Below are positions 45,101 to 53,725 of a stretch of DNA of 64,000 nt, piece after piece. How positions within the stretch are numbered: the first letter of the stretch is position 1; every line of letters begins with the position of its first letter. The stretch is from Avimuribaculum sp964395975. Lineage in GTDB: Bacteria; Bacteroidota; Bacteroidia; Bacteroidales; Muribaculaceae. The notes beneath the pieces are model-generated. The model was not told where the DNA came from. It ran no database searches and saw only the letters and a program-made list of their open reading frames with translations. The position numbers were made by a program, and so were the translations under genes. The stretch is taken from contig CAYNBZ010000001.1 of assembly GCA_964395975.1 (NCBI GenBank), positions 1 to 64,000 of the forward strand, read 5' to 3'.

Positions 45101-45573
45101 ACGAGAGCTGTGCAGAATGATGAGAAGGCATATACCTCGCCTTCAACAGCCGAAAACCAGAATGTATCGCTCCATGTATAGACGAGTGAGCCGGCAATTC
45201 CACTGCCAAAGATGACAAGCATTTGCACCAAAGAAAAACTTTTGGTATCATCCTTTGCCACAAGCCTTCTGACGAGATGCGTAATGGTCCAGAATAACAA
45301 CAGTATGGTGGCTGCACTGAGCAATGCCGACATGGAATTGACACACATTGCCACAGTCGATGGGTCGCTGCTGAAATTAATGGCAAATCGTGCTGCCAAC
45401 ATGAAAATTGGGTTGCCTGGCGGGTGGCCAACTTCGAGCTTGTAACCTTGTGAAATAAATTCGCCGCAGTCCCAGAAACTTGCGGTCGGCTCGATGGTCA
45501 TTAGGTAAGTAGCGGCTGCAATCGCAAACATTAACCATCCGAGAGCATTGTTTAGAATGTTGAAATTTTTCAT
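42148..45573 (-). CDS. DUF2723 multi-pass membrane protein (TMEM260-like candidate glycosyltransferase)
   Basis: The 1141-residue protein starts MKNFNILNNALGWLMF and has the DUF2723 signature TIEPTASFWDCGEFI with GHPPGNP downstream. Many hydrophobic helices fill the first half (about residues 1-370), with more around 590-750. A large soluble C-terminal part follows, with helical TPR-like repeats near the end. The architecture resembles GT-C glycosyltransferases. Human TMEM260, which contains DUF2723, O-mannosylates IPT/TIG domains (established knowledge). The bacterial role is not settled. A frame opens 11 codons earlier with an ATG at 45606. It could be a protein O-glycosyltransferase acting on exported proteins (inference). 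Confidence 0.85.
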   Translation of the reverse strand: MKNFNILNNALGWLMFAIAAATYLMTIEPTASFWDCGEFISQGYKLEVGHPPGNPIFMLAARFAINFSSDPSTVAMCVNSMSALLSAATILLLFWTITHLVRRLVAKDDTKSFSLVQMLVIFGSGIAGSLVYTWSDTFWFSAVEGEVYAFSSFCTALVFWLILKWENRAEEPHSDRYLILIAYVIGVSIAVHLLNLLCIPAIVLVFYYKKFNNTSVKGSLLALLVSFGIIVLILYGLVPGFIEMAQYIELYCVNVIGMPFNTGVLIYAIAVIGVFIWCLYELYRQKNPTAIKLSFFLSVFLSGMLFIGDGWFLPFVLIVALLLYLFRWCRRIPARIFSITVLSILVIFIGYSSYALILIRSSAQTPMDQNSPDNVFALASYLNREQYGDRPLFYGQTLNAPIVYQRQPGSDVLKPVTHRGKTLYAKEVKTSPDQPDRYKAIGYSESYEYSPEMKMLFPRIYSSAHATQYRDWVGLKGRQVEATTQIDEQGKPIRTETKVKPTMLENLRFFIDYQLNYMYWRYFMWNFVGRQNDIQGQGEITHGNWVSGISFIDNPRLGDQSLLPSELSTGNKGHNVFYFLPLLLGIIGLLWQAFTDKRGIEQFWVIFFLFFMTGIAIVIYLNQTPNQPRERDYSFAGSFYAFAIWVGMGVAGLWKTLIFLLSKKKNGHNVASKSSINDTDTNELINSKKSITVAIIACIIGLIVPLQMVSQTWDDHDRSGRYTTRDFGMNYLSSVDENGIIFTNGDNDTFPLWYCQEVEGYRTDVRVVNLSYLSTDWYIDQMRRPAYESASLPMMADASTFAYNSRQYGYFIYPDTMPVPVQVSLRQYYSNENKSNEWQLPEIKYPVMYIPVDSQAVVDAGVVSPKHAAAINESISCNMLADQYTAREMAMSSSKVMSLDIISSSINEGWKRPVYFAMTVPESYYLGLSPYLQCTGMAYQLTPIRSNNSSGAIAVNTDKMYDNVVNKFRWGGLDKDKDGHLYLDETVSRMVTTTRSTITDLALALIYEGKYDKAREVLDLMVEKLPEASAPYSIQIGQRIAQAYALIGEECQSEADTQKALDILDREIDRYAQYAIFCQSLDLNDYRRLSYNDQYIDQHYVMDLLDWYSVIATDEQTENKVKALEARGMNLTRQIQFRQRK

Positions 45574-45610
45574 TCGCTGTGCGTTATGCTGCATAATTTT
45601 ATTCAAGTTG

Positions 45611-45618
45611 CAAATATA
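45611..45618 (-). promoter_or_regulatory. -7 box for the DUF2723 gene
   Basis: TATATTTG on the minus strand matches TAnnTTTG. The start site would be near 45604, which removes the outermost ATG at 45606 and favours the start at 45573 (leader about 31 bases) or the ATG at 45594. Confidence 0.5.
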
Positions 45619-45821
45619 GTGCTTAAAACTTGCACAGAAAGCAGCTTCGTATATATTTTAGGCTTTTTTACAATACAGAGTATGGTTGGTAGAGACTTAC
45701 AATGCCAATTGTAGTGGGTAAGCAGAAAAAATCGGCGCATTTTGACATGCGGTTTTGCTGTGCCGTCGTGTGGCATGATTGTTGTCGTATTAATAGAAGT
45801 AACGTTATATATCACCCGATT

Positions 45822-47057
45822 ATGGAAATTTCTGTAAAAGACTTCATGCTCAAGCAACCTAATTATCCGGAGGTTGCCGAAAGTGATAAATATTATATGA
45901 CGCTTGCAGGAAGGTTGGCTAAAATTTGGGATAATTCCCGTCTGTTGATGAACATTGGTGAAGATGTACGTCGTGACGTGGTGCTTGCCGTAACAGGCTA
46001 TTTCCAAGACATTATAGCCGATGCCGGAATATGGAGGTCGTTCTCGACGGTCTGCTATAAGTTATATGGCTACCCTTTACCATTTTTCGACCGTCCGGAT
46101 GATTATGTGGACAGTGAGCTTAATCTTGTTGATGTGCAATTTGTTATTTGGTATATTATTGACAGTGAAAGTGGGATTCACGGCAGGTTGTCGCCATTCG
46201 ACAAAGATGTGGCAAGACTCGCACAGTTGTTTTATAGTTTGCTTGATGCCGTATATGAAGAAGCTCCCACTCCTGTAGAGTACAATATGGCGTTTGATGT
46301 CGATTTCAAAGACGAACAAGATACTGAAAAGGCATACGACCTGTCTCACTGGCTCTTTTGGAATTGCTATTTTCTACGTCCGGCAGCAACAAGCACTTTG
46401 CAGATGGCAGCAGTACAAGCGCAGGATATAATACAGGCTTATCCGGACAAAGAAGAAGCACAGCAACACTTGTTGGAAATGAATCGCCGATTGATGGTCG
46501 AAAACACTACAGGACCGTTATCGCTGTCAATTGGAGAGTGGATGGAACTTATAGTTGACGGCAAGATGCCGCATTTGGATGAAATTACAGATGTAGTACA
46601 GGAAGGCGAGCATCGCTTTTACCGACAACTTATTAGTGCCACGGATGGCAGCCGTATTGCATTTGTCAAAGGTTATGAGGGGCTTGAACGGTTCGTGAGT
46701 GAACGGATGGGTTGGGGTAAGTCCGAGAATGGGCATCTTCCTGGCATGAAGCATTTCGACAATTTTGTGCTGCTCGGTAATCCACGTCGAGGGTTGTTGA
46801 TAGCCCACGATGTGGCTCAATATATAAATCATCCTGACAATCCCATGTATGATGCCGAAACAGCAAAGCGTGAGGCACACCGCATTATAACAGAACGTGG
46901 AGTGGCTCCTATCGATCTCATAAAATACCTTTTTGAGAATGATTTACTGCCTGATGCCCGACTACCTTTCGAAATGGGTTGCGAGCGGTCGTTGTTGCAT
47001 GAGAATTGGGATTTTCTTGCGCGGTTGTATCTTCAGACACATTATCGTGGCGACTAA
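45822..47057 (+). CDS. DUF3843-like protein of unknown function
   Basis: The 411-residue soluble protein has no signal peptide, membrane segment or known catalytic motif. The N-terminus (MEISVKDFMLKQPNY ... DKYYMTLAGRLAKIW) and LAVTGYFQDIIADAGIWRSF resemble Bacteroidales DUF3843 proteins (from memory; not certain). It is rich in aromatic and acidic residues and mostly helical in appearance. The open frame extends upstream to 45702, but the ATG at 45822 begins the conserved-looking part and fits the AT-rich spacer. It ends 76 bases before the DUF4105 gene, which has its own promoter. Confidence 0.7.
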   Translation: MEISVKDFMLKQPNYPEVAESDKYYMTLAGRLAKIWDNSRLLMNIGEDVRRDVVLAVTGYFQDIIADAGIWRSFSTVCYKLYGYPLPFFDRPDDYVDSELNLVDVQFVIWYIIDSESGIHGRLSPFDKDVARLAQLFYSLLDAVYEEAPTPVEYNMAFDVDFKDEQDTEKAYDLSHWLFWNCYFLRPAATSTLQMAAVQAQDIIQAYPDKEEAQQHLLEMNRRLMVENTTGPLSLSIGEWMELIVDGKMPHLDEITDVVQEGEHRFYRQLISATDGSRIAFVKGYEGLERFVSERMGWGKSENGHLPGMKHFDNFVLLGNPRRGLLIAHDVAQYINHPDNPMYDAETAKREAHRIITERGVAPIDLIKYLFENDLLPDARLPFEMGCERSLLHENWDFLARLYLQTHYRGD

Positions 47058-47060
47058 GCA

Positions 47061-47090
47061 TTGCTATTCTGTGTAAACTGTATAATTTTG
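47061..47090 (+). promoter_or_regulatory. Promoter for the DUF4105 gene
   Basis: TTG (47061-47063), 19 bases, then TAATTTTG (47083-47090) matches the Bacteroidetes promoter exactly in spacing. The leader to the ATG at 47134 is about 37 bases. Confidence 0.75.
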
Positions 47091-47133
47091 TAACCGTAAA
47101 AGATAAGTGAAGTTCTGCGTTATAATACGACAA

Positions 47134-48360
47134 ATGACACGGTTTGTACTCAGGATATATGTTTTAATATTTACGATGTTGATGTCAGCATCGGTGGATA
47201 TGTCTGCTTCGAATGATGTCGGAATCGGTGGATATGAGTTGCAGGACAGCAATGTTGTGGCAAGCCTAATTACGTGTTATCCGGGACCTGATGTATATGA
47301 ACTTTATGGACATACAATGTTGAGGATGCGGTATAAGAATGTCGATATAGTGTATAACTATGGCATTTTTGATTTCGACACACCCAATTTTATTTATCGA
47401 TTTGTAAAAGGGGATACCGATTATAAGGTTGCAGGATATAATGGTGCATATTTACTTGACGGATATCGTTCGCGCAAGGTGGTCGAACAGCAATTGAATC
47501 TCACGCCAAGTCAGGCAATGTGCATTTGGGCAGCTCTTGATAACAATGTTCGTCCGGAGAATGCCACCTATCGATACAATTATGTATATGATAATTGTGC
47601 CACTCGACCAAGGGATATAGTCGAAAGAGTACTTGGCGATAAGTTACATTATGGCGAGATGCACGACACATTGACTTTCAGGCAGGAAATGCAGCAGTAT
47701 AATGCCAATTATGCGTGGCAGCAATTTGGAATAGACCTTGTTCTTGGTCAAGGCATCGATTATAAGTTGACTTACCGCGAACAGATGTTTGTCCCTATGG
47801 TGCTGATGCAGGCGTTTGCCGAGGCTTGTGTGGAGCGTGACGGGCAAATAGAACCGCTTGTATCAAATACGGTAGTGCTGAACAACGGCAATGATAGCGG
47901 TGACATATTGCCGCCTACGCCGGTGTGGCAGACTCCTATGACAGTGGCGATAGTGTTGCTTGTTATCACGATAGCCCTGTCGTGGCGAGATGTGCGTCGT
48001 GGCAAGGTGTGCCGGTGTTTCGACAGTTTGCTGTTTGGCATAGTGGGAGTGTGCGGATTGCTTGTGTTTTTCTTGATATTCATTTCCACCCATGCTGCTA
48101 CGTCGCCTAATTTCAATGGTTTCTGGTTGCATCCTTTTGCATTTGTTCCTGCAATATTTGTTTGGACAAAAAAGACAAAAAAACTGTTATATTTCTATCA
48201 TTTTGTTAACTTTGCGGTCGTTATTTTGTTACTTATTGTATGGCCGCTGTTGGCACAAGCAGCCAATATGGCAGCTTTCCCTTTAATGCTATGTATTGCA
48301 ACGAGGTCGTTAAGCTACGTGTGGATTAGTAGAGAACAATGCATAAAGCCAAGCAAATAA
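47134..48360 (+). CDS. DUF4105 membrane protein
   Basis: The 408-residue protein has a signal peptide or first helix (RFVLRIYVLIFTMLMSASV). A periplasmic DUF4105 domain covers about residues 25-255, with the signature CYPGPDVYELYGHTMLRM, the IYNYGIFDF-like strand and YNYVYDNCATRPRDIVE, where a Cys and His/Asn could form a thiol active site as in papain-like LCN folds (inference). Four or five transmembrane helices occupy the C-terminal third. The function is unknown. A GTG start exists at 47107, but the ATG at 47134 is preferred. Its end overlaps the next gene by 22 bases. Confidence 0.82.
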   Translation: MTRFVLRIYVLIFTMLMSASVDMSASNDVGIGGYELQDSNVVASLITCYPGPDVYELYGHTMLRMRYKNVDIVYNYGIFDFDTPNFIYRFVKGDTDYKVAGYNGAYLLDGYRSRKVVEQQLNLTPSQAMCIWAALDNNVRPENATYRYNYVYDNCATRPRDIVERVLGDKLHYGEMHDTLTFRQEMQQYNANYAWQQFGIDLVLGQGIDYKLTYREQMFVPMVLMQAFAEACVERDGQIEPLVSNTVVLNNGNDSGDILPPTPVWQTPMTVAIVLLVITIALSWRDVRRGKVCRCFDSLLFGIVGVCGLLVFFLIFISTHAATSPNFNGFWLHPFAFVPAIFVWTKKTKKLLYFYHFVNFAVVILLLIVWPLLAQAANMAAFPLMLCIATRSLSYVWISREQCIKPSK

Positions 48361-49934
48361 ATCGTTTAATCACATCGATAGTCGCTTCGATGGTGGCACT
48401 TACGGCTCTATCTCAAACACAGGGTGAGCGGCCCCATCTTGTCGTGAGCATTGTTATCGATCAGCTACGCAGTGACTACATAAATTTGTTGCAGGCGCAT
48501 TTCGGGGAAGATGGTTTTAAGCGGCTTATGCGTGACGGAGCATTCTTGGAAAATGTGGAATTTGATTTGCCGGGCATCGACATTGCTTCTGGTACTGCTT
48601 TGCTTATGAGCGGAGCTTATCCCAATGTTAATGGCATACCGAGTGCATTTGTATATGACCGCAAGTATGACAAGTCGCAATATGTACTTGCCGACCCCGA
48701 GGCGATGGGTAACTTTACCGATGATGCTTATTCGCCTGCCGCTTATAGGGTGTCGACAATTGCCGATGAATTGCGTGTGCATAGCAGAGGACTTGGTTAT
48801 GTGCATTCGATTGCTGCCGATCCGCAACAGGCGATCTTGCTTGCCGGACATGCAGCCAACAGTGCATTTTGGATTAACGACATAACCGGCAATTGGGCTT
48901 CGACAACATTTTATAAAGATGCGCCGCAGCTGTTGTCGGGGCGTAATTACAGAATGCCATTGTCGGCTAGGCTCGATACTATGTCGTGGGTGCCGGTAAT
49001 GCCGCTCGATAATTATCCCGATATCCTTTCGTTCAAAAAATATTACCCATTCAGATATAGATATTCATCGTCTGACCGCGATCGTTTCAACAAGTTCAAG
49101 AAAAGTGCTCTTGCCAACAGTGAAATTACAGCTGCTGCCATAGAATATTTGAATGTGTTGAAGCTCGGGAATCGTGGGCAGACCGATATGCTATGCCTCG
49201 GTTATACTGTGGCACCATATCAATATACAAACGATGGTGATAATCGGGTTGAAACACAAGATATTTATATACGCCTTGACCGAGAACTCGGGCGTTTGTT
49301 TTCAGAAATTGACAAAAGTGTAGGTCTGGGCAATGCTATGATTTTTGTGGCATCTACTGGCTATTACTGTGACAATGAACGCCCCGATGCGCGTTTTAAT
49401 ATACCTACCGGCGAATTTTATCCCAACCGAGCTGTTTCGTTGCTTAATATGTACTTGATGGCAATTTATGGTAACGGACAGTGGGTAAAAGGGTATTTCA
49501 ACGGGCAGGTATTCTTGAATCACGATTTGATAAAGGAGAAAAATTTATCGCTAGGGGAGTTAAGAGCCAAGTCGAGTGAACTGTTGCGGCAAATGAGCGG
49601 AGTGAAGGCGGCCTATACTTTCGAGGAGATACTAAACAATCCTACAACTATCGAGGCCAGAGCGTTACATTTTGCAACGGTACCTGCCTATTGTGGCGAT
49701 GTGGTGATTGAAATAAGTCCCGGATGGCTTGTAATGGATCAAGGCACCAACGCATCGAAACTGGTGCGTACGAATGCCGTCAATACGCCTGTATTCATCA
49801 TGGCACCAACGGTAAAGCCGCAGAAAGTGTCGCTGCCGGTTAATGCGACTGTCATCGCGCCAACTGTTGCAAGTATATTGCGGATACGTTCGCCCAATGC
49901 GGCTATGGCTGTGCCACTGAGCCTTGGCTATTGA
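48339..49934 (+). CDS. Alkaline-phosphatase-fold protein lacking catalytic residues (pseudophosphatase)
   Basis: The 531-residue exported protein follows the PafA-type alkaline phosphatase pattern along its length: VIDQLRSDY, SGAYPNVNGI, AGHAANSAFWIND, IYIRLDRELG and a C-terminal PTVASILRIRSPNA. By comparison with the family as I remember it, only the first metal Asp (Asp41) remains. The Thr nucleophile position is Asp81. The DxxxH pair is Ala292/Tyr296, the late DH pair is Thr340/Gly341, and the final His is lost in TNASKLVR. It overlaps the DUF4105 gene by 22 bases and precedes secA, so it is probably cotranscribed with DUF4105. A binding or chaperone-like role is possible. Confidence 0.85.
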   Translation: MHKAKQINRLITSIVASMVALTALSQTQGERPHLVVSIVIDQLRSDYINLLQAHFGEDGFKRLMRDGAFLENVEFDLPGIDIASGTALLMSGAYPNVNGIPSAFVYDRKYDKSQYVLADPEAMGNFTDDAYSPAAYRVSTIADELRVHSRGLGYVHSIAADPQQAILLAGHAANSAFWINDITGNWASTTFYKDAPQLLSGRNYRMPLSARLDTMSWVPVMPLDNYPDILSFKKYYPFRYRYSSSDRDRFNKFKKSALANSEITAAAIEYLNVLKLGNRGQTDMLCLGYTVAPYQYTNDGDNRVETQDIYIRLDRELGRLFSEIDKSVGLGNAMIFVASTGYYCDNERPDARFNIPTGEFYPNRAVSLLNMYLMAIYGNGQWVKGYFNGQVFLNHDLIKEKNLSLGELRAKSSELLRQMSGVKAAYTFEEILNNPTTIEARALHFATVPAYCGDVVIEISPGWLVMDQGTNASKLVRTNAVNTPVFIMAPTVKPQKVSLPVNATVIAPTVASILRIRSPNAAMAVPLSLGY

Positions 49935-50001
49935 TGTACTGTTTGAAGTTTGCTAATAAAGCTAATAGGCTATTATTGTGGTGGATTATAAAAACTATTA
50001 T

Positions 50002-50009
50002 TAAATTTG
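50002..50009 (+). promoter_or_regulatory. -7 box for secA
   Basis: TAAATTTG matches TAnnTTTG. The nearest TTG (49976-49978) is 23 bases upstream. The predicted leader of about 98 bases is longer than for most genes here, and I recognise no riboswitch or stalling peptide in it. Confidence 0.5.
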
Positions 50010-50113
50010 CAACCTATTTGGTATCGTATGTTTTTAGTTATACGGGCCATATATGAGGGCATAAGTCCTAAAATCATTCACTATTAAGAAATAAATATAG
50101 AACATTTCATAAA

Positions 50114-53100
50114 ATGGGATTTACCAATTTACTAAAATCTCTTTTCGGAAACAAGTCGCAACGTGACTTGAAAGCAATCATGCCTATCGTAAGTAAGATA
50201 AAGGCTGTTTATCCGGAAATAGAACAATTATCTAATGATGAATTGCGCCAACGTATAACCGACATACGCGGACGTATTAAGGAATATGTTGCTCCACAAC
50301 GAGAGGAAATCGCCAAGTTGAAAGAGAAAATCGAAACTCTTGAATATGAAAAACGTGAACCGCTATGGGAACAGATAGACAAATATGAAAAAGAAATACT
50401 CGACCGCACCGAGGATATTCTTAATGAAGTGTTGCCAGAGGTGTTTGCCATAGTCAAGGACACTGCTCGCCGTTTCGCTCAAAACGAAACCATAGAAGTG
50501 ACTGCTACCCTCTTCGACCGTGAGCTTGCGGCTCAGGGAAAGGATTTCCTTTATATCGATGGGGACAAGGCCATATACAAAAACCATTGGATGGCCGGAG
50601 GAAATGAGATAAAGTGGGATATGATACACTATGACGTGCAGCTCATAGGAGGTATCGTTTTGCACCAAGGCAAAATTGCCGAAATGGCTACTGGCGAGGG
50701 TAAGACATTGGTAGCAACATTGCCGGTATTTCTTAATGCATTACCTGGTAACGGTGTACATGTTGTAACGGTTAACGACTATCTTGCCAAGCGTGACTCG
50801 GAATGGATGGGTCCGATATACATGTTCCACGGTATATCGGTCGATTGCATCGACAAGACGCAACCCAATTCGCCACAACGCCGAAAGGCTTATGATTGCG
50901 ATATAACTTTTGGCACGAATAACGAGTTTGGTTTTGATTATTTGCGCGATAATATGGCAGTATCGCCTAACGACCTTGTGCAGCGTTCTCATAATTATGC
51001 CATTGTCGATGAGGTTGACTCTGTACTTATCGATGATGCCCGGACTCCGCTTATCATTTCGGGACCTGTGGCCAAGGGTAATGATCAGATGTTTGAACAA
51101 TTCCGTCCCAATGTGGAGCGTGTGGTCAATGCCCAGAAAAAACTTGTTACCGATTTGCTCGGACAGGCAAAAACGCTTATGGCAAGTGATGACAGCGAAA
51201 AGGTCAAAGTAGGGACATTGCTACTGTATCGTGCCTATAAGGGGTTGCCCAAGAATGGTGCGTTAATCAAGTTTTTGAGTCAAGAGGGGGTAAAGCAGCA
51301 AATGCTTAAAACCGAAGCACATTACATGCAAGACAATAGCCGTGAAATGTATATTGTCACCGATCCGTTATATTTTGTAATCGATGAAAAGAACAATAGC
51401 GTACAGCTCACCGACAAGGGTATTGATGTGTTGACAGGTACTACTTCCGACCCAACTTTTTTTGTGTTACCGGATATTGCTACAGAATTGTCGCAAGTAG
51501 AGAATGAGAATCTCAGCGATGAAGAAAAAGTGGCTAAAAAAGACGAACTGATGCAGAATTATGCCGTTAAAGCCGAACGTGTACACACTGTCAATCAGTT
51601 GCTCAAGGCCTATACGCTATTTACTCGCGATGTGGAGTATATTGTGTCGGAAGACGGAAAAGTGAAAATCGTTGATGAACAGACCGGACGTATAATGGAA
51701 GGCCGTCGCTATAGCGACGGATTGCATCAAGCTATTGAAGCTAAGGAAGGTGTCAAGGTGGAGGATGCCACCCAGACGTTTGCTACCATTACGTTGCAGA
51801 ATTACTTCCGAATGTATCACAAACTTGCCGGTATGACTGGTACGGCTGAAACCGAGGCCGGAGAATTCTGGGATATTTACAAGCTTGATGTAGTTACGAT
51901 TCCCACAAACAAACCGGTGCAGCGTAATGACATGGACGACCGTCTGTATCGAACGAAGAAAGAAAAATACAATGCTGTTATAGATGAGATTGTTGCGATG
52001 GTGAAAGCAGGACGTCCGGTGCTTGTAGGCACTACATCGGTCGAGATTTCAGAACTGCTTAGCCGAATGCTTACCATGCGCCGTATTCAGCATAACGTGC
52101 TTAATGCGAAGTTGCACCAACGCGAAGCAGAGATAGTTGCACAGGCAGGGCAGAAAGCCGTGGTGACCATAGCTACCAATATGGCGGGTCGTGGTACCGA
52201 CATCAAGCTTGCTCCGGAGGTGCGTGCCGCAGGCGGTCTTGCCATCATAGGTACAGAACGGCATGAATCGCGGCGTGTCGACAGGCAGTTGCGTGGTCGA
52301 TCTGGCCGTCAGGGTGACCCGGGGTCATCGGTATTCTTCGTGTCATTTGAAGATACAGTAATGCGCTTGTTTGCAGGTGATAACGTTGCCAAGATGATTG
52401 ACCGGTTTGGTGGCTTGGCAGAAGGAGAACCTCTTGAATCTCCTATGTTGTCGAAAGTGGTGGAACGTGCCCAAAAACGTGTCGAAGAAAATAATTTCGG
52501 TATCCGTAAGCACTTGCTTGAATATGACGATGTGATGAACACTCAGCGTAACGTTATATATACACGTCGTTATCATGCTTTGATGGGCGAACGTATAGGT
52601 CTTGACATCGTAAATATGATCAGGGAGAACATTGAGGTCATAGTGGGTGATCACAGCGCACAGGACGATTATCCCGACTTGCGTATGAAAGTGATGACTA
52701 ACTATGCTGTAGAGACTCCATTTAGTGAAAAGGAATTCTTGAAAATGGAGCCAAATGAAATGGTGGAAAAGATATATAATGAGGTAATTGCTACATTCCG
52801 TCGTAAGAGCGACCGTATGGCCGAAGTAGCATTCCCTATCATAAAGATGATTGTGGAGCAACATGCCGATGCTAAGGATAAAATGATGCGAGTACCTGTT
52901 TCTGACGGCCGTCACACATTTGGCATACCTGTTAATCTTGGTGAGGCATACAATACCGAGGGTAAGAGCATTGCCAAGGCATGGCAGAAGGCAATCCTCT
53001 TGATGACCATCGATGAGGCTTGGAAAGAGCATTTGCGTGAACTCGATCAGTTGCGTCAGTCAGTGCAGAATGCAAGCTACGAGCAAAAAGACCCGCTGTT

Positions 53101-53494
53101 GATTTACAAGATAGAGTCGTTTAATCTTTTTGCAACGATGCTCAATAATATGAACACCAAGGCAATTTCAATATTGATGAGGGGCTTTATCCCTGTTCAG
53201 CAGCAACCGCAGCCATCGACCGGAATGCCGTCTAATGTGTCGGTATCGGGTAACTTCGCACAAGCTGCTATGCCGCAAGCTCCGGCAATGCGCAATGAGG
53301 GTCGTCGTCCTCGATATACCGAGAGTAAGGAGGCTTATCCCGGGGCTGATGCTCAACATCGGGCTGCAAGTCAACCGCAGGGTCAGCAGCAACGCCGTAC
53401 TCCTATTGTAAAAACGGGACCTAAAATCGGGCGTAATGACCCATGTCCTTGCGGAAGTGGGAAAAAATACAAAGACTGTCATGGTCGAAATTGA
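50114..53494 (+). CDS. secA: Preprotein translocase ATPase SecA
   Basis: The 1126-residue protein has all the SecA parts: Walker A EMATGEGKTLVATLP, Walker B VDEVDSVLIDDARTP, the preprotein cross-linking domain, NBD2 (ATNMAGRGTDIKL, GRSGRQGDPGSS), the helical scaffold and wing domains, and a C-terminal zinc motif (DPCPCGSGKKYKDCHGR). The extra length over E. coli SecA is a coiled region near residues 50-110, an insertion around 320-440, and a Gln/Pro-rich tail before the zinc motif, as is usual in Bacteroidetes. It drives Sec export of the many secreted proteins in this window. Confidence 0.98.
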   Translation: MGFTNLLKSLFGNKSQRDLKAIMPIVSKIKAVYPEIEQLSNDELRQRITDIRGRIKEYVAPQREEIAKLKEKIETLEYEKREPLWEQIDKYEKEILDRTEDILNEVLPEVFAIVKDTARRFAQNETIEVTATLFDRELAAQGKDFLYIDGDKAIYKNHWMAGGNEIKWDMIHYDVQLIGGIVLHQGKIAEMATGEGKTLVATLPVFLNALPGNGVHVVTVNDYLAKRDSEWMGPIYMFHGISVDCIDKTQPNSPQRRKAYDCDITFGTNNEFGFDYLRDNMAVSPNDLVQRSHNYAIVDEVDSVLIDDARTPLIISGPVAKGNDQMFEQFRPNVERVVNAQKKLVTDLLGQAKTLMASDDSEKVKVGTLLLYRAYKGLPKNGALIKFLSQEGVKQQMLKTEAHYMQDNSREMYIVTDPLYFVIDEKNNSVQLTDKGIDVLTGTTSDPTFFVLPDIATELSQVENENLSDEEKVAKKDELMQNYAVKAERVHTVNQLLKAYTLFTRDVEYIVSEDGKVKIVDEQTGRIMEGRRYSDGLHQAIEAKEGVKVEDATQTFATITLQNYFRMYHKLAGMTGTAETEAGEFWDIYKLDVVTIPTNKPVQRNDMDDRLYRTKKEKYNAVIDEIVAMVKAGRPVLVGTTSVEISELLSRMLTMRRIQHNVLNAKLHQREAEIVAQAGQKAVVTIATNMAGRGTDIKLAPEVRAAGGLAIIGTERHESRRVDRQLRGRSGRQGDPGSSVFFVSFEDTVMRLFAGDNVAKMIDRFGGLAEGEPLESPMLSKVVERAQKRVEENNFGIRKHLLEYDDVMNTQRNVIYTRRYHALMGERIGLDIVNMIRENIEVIVGDHSAQDDYPDLRMKVMTNYAVETPFSEKEFLKMEPNEMVEKIYNEVIATFRRKSDRMAEVAFPIIKMIVEQHADAKDKMMRVPVSDGRHTFGIPVNLGEAYNTEGKSIAKAWQKAILLMTIDEAWKEHLRELDQLRQSVQNASYEQKDPLLIYKIESFNLFATMLNNMNTKAISILMRGFIPVQQQPQPSTGMPSNVSVSGNFAQAAMPQAPAMRNEGRRPRYTESKEAYPGADAQHRAASQPQGQQQRRTPIVKTGPKIGRNDPCPCGSGKKYKDCHGRN

Positions 53495-53524
53495 CCGTTA
53501 TAGTTCAAACTGATAAATGCTGAT

Positions 53525-53633
53525 TGCTGCATCAAGGGTATATCTTTGGATGCAGCAGTTGGGGAGGTAAATAGAATAAAATCAGCCAACTAATTCGCAA
53601 CACTTTGTGTATGAATTAGTTGGCTAATTTTAT
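53525..53633. terminator. Two hairpins between convergent secA and histidine-kinase genes
   Basis: The first hairpin is TGCTGCATC (53525-53533) with GATGCAGCA (53549-53557). The second has 21-base arms (53576-53596 and 53613-53633) with one mismatch; its outer ends are A/T-rich, so it can terminate in both directions. The rest of 53634-53725 shows no feature. Confidence 0.85.
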
Positions 53634-53725
53634 ACTATTTGCTGAATGTCCCTATGTGTATAAGCTTGAATGATTGCAGACTCTTCACAATGTGATAGAA
53701 AGAATCGTTTTTTATGGGTTGAGGT

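Noticed and set aside
45603..46007. A minus-strand frame between the DUF2723 and DUF3843-like genes
   Set aside because: It overlaps the DUF2723 promoter and the start of the plus-strand gene; the composition does not look like a protein.
50010..50113. Possible riboswitch or stalling leader before secA
   Set aside because: The leader is about 98 bases, but I found no stable hairpin, conserved aptamer or SecM-like peptide in it.
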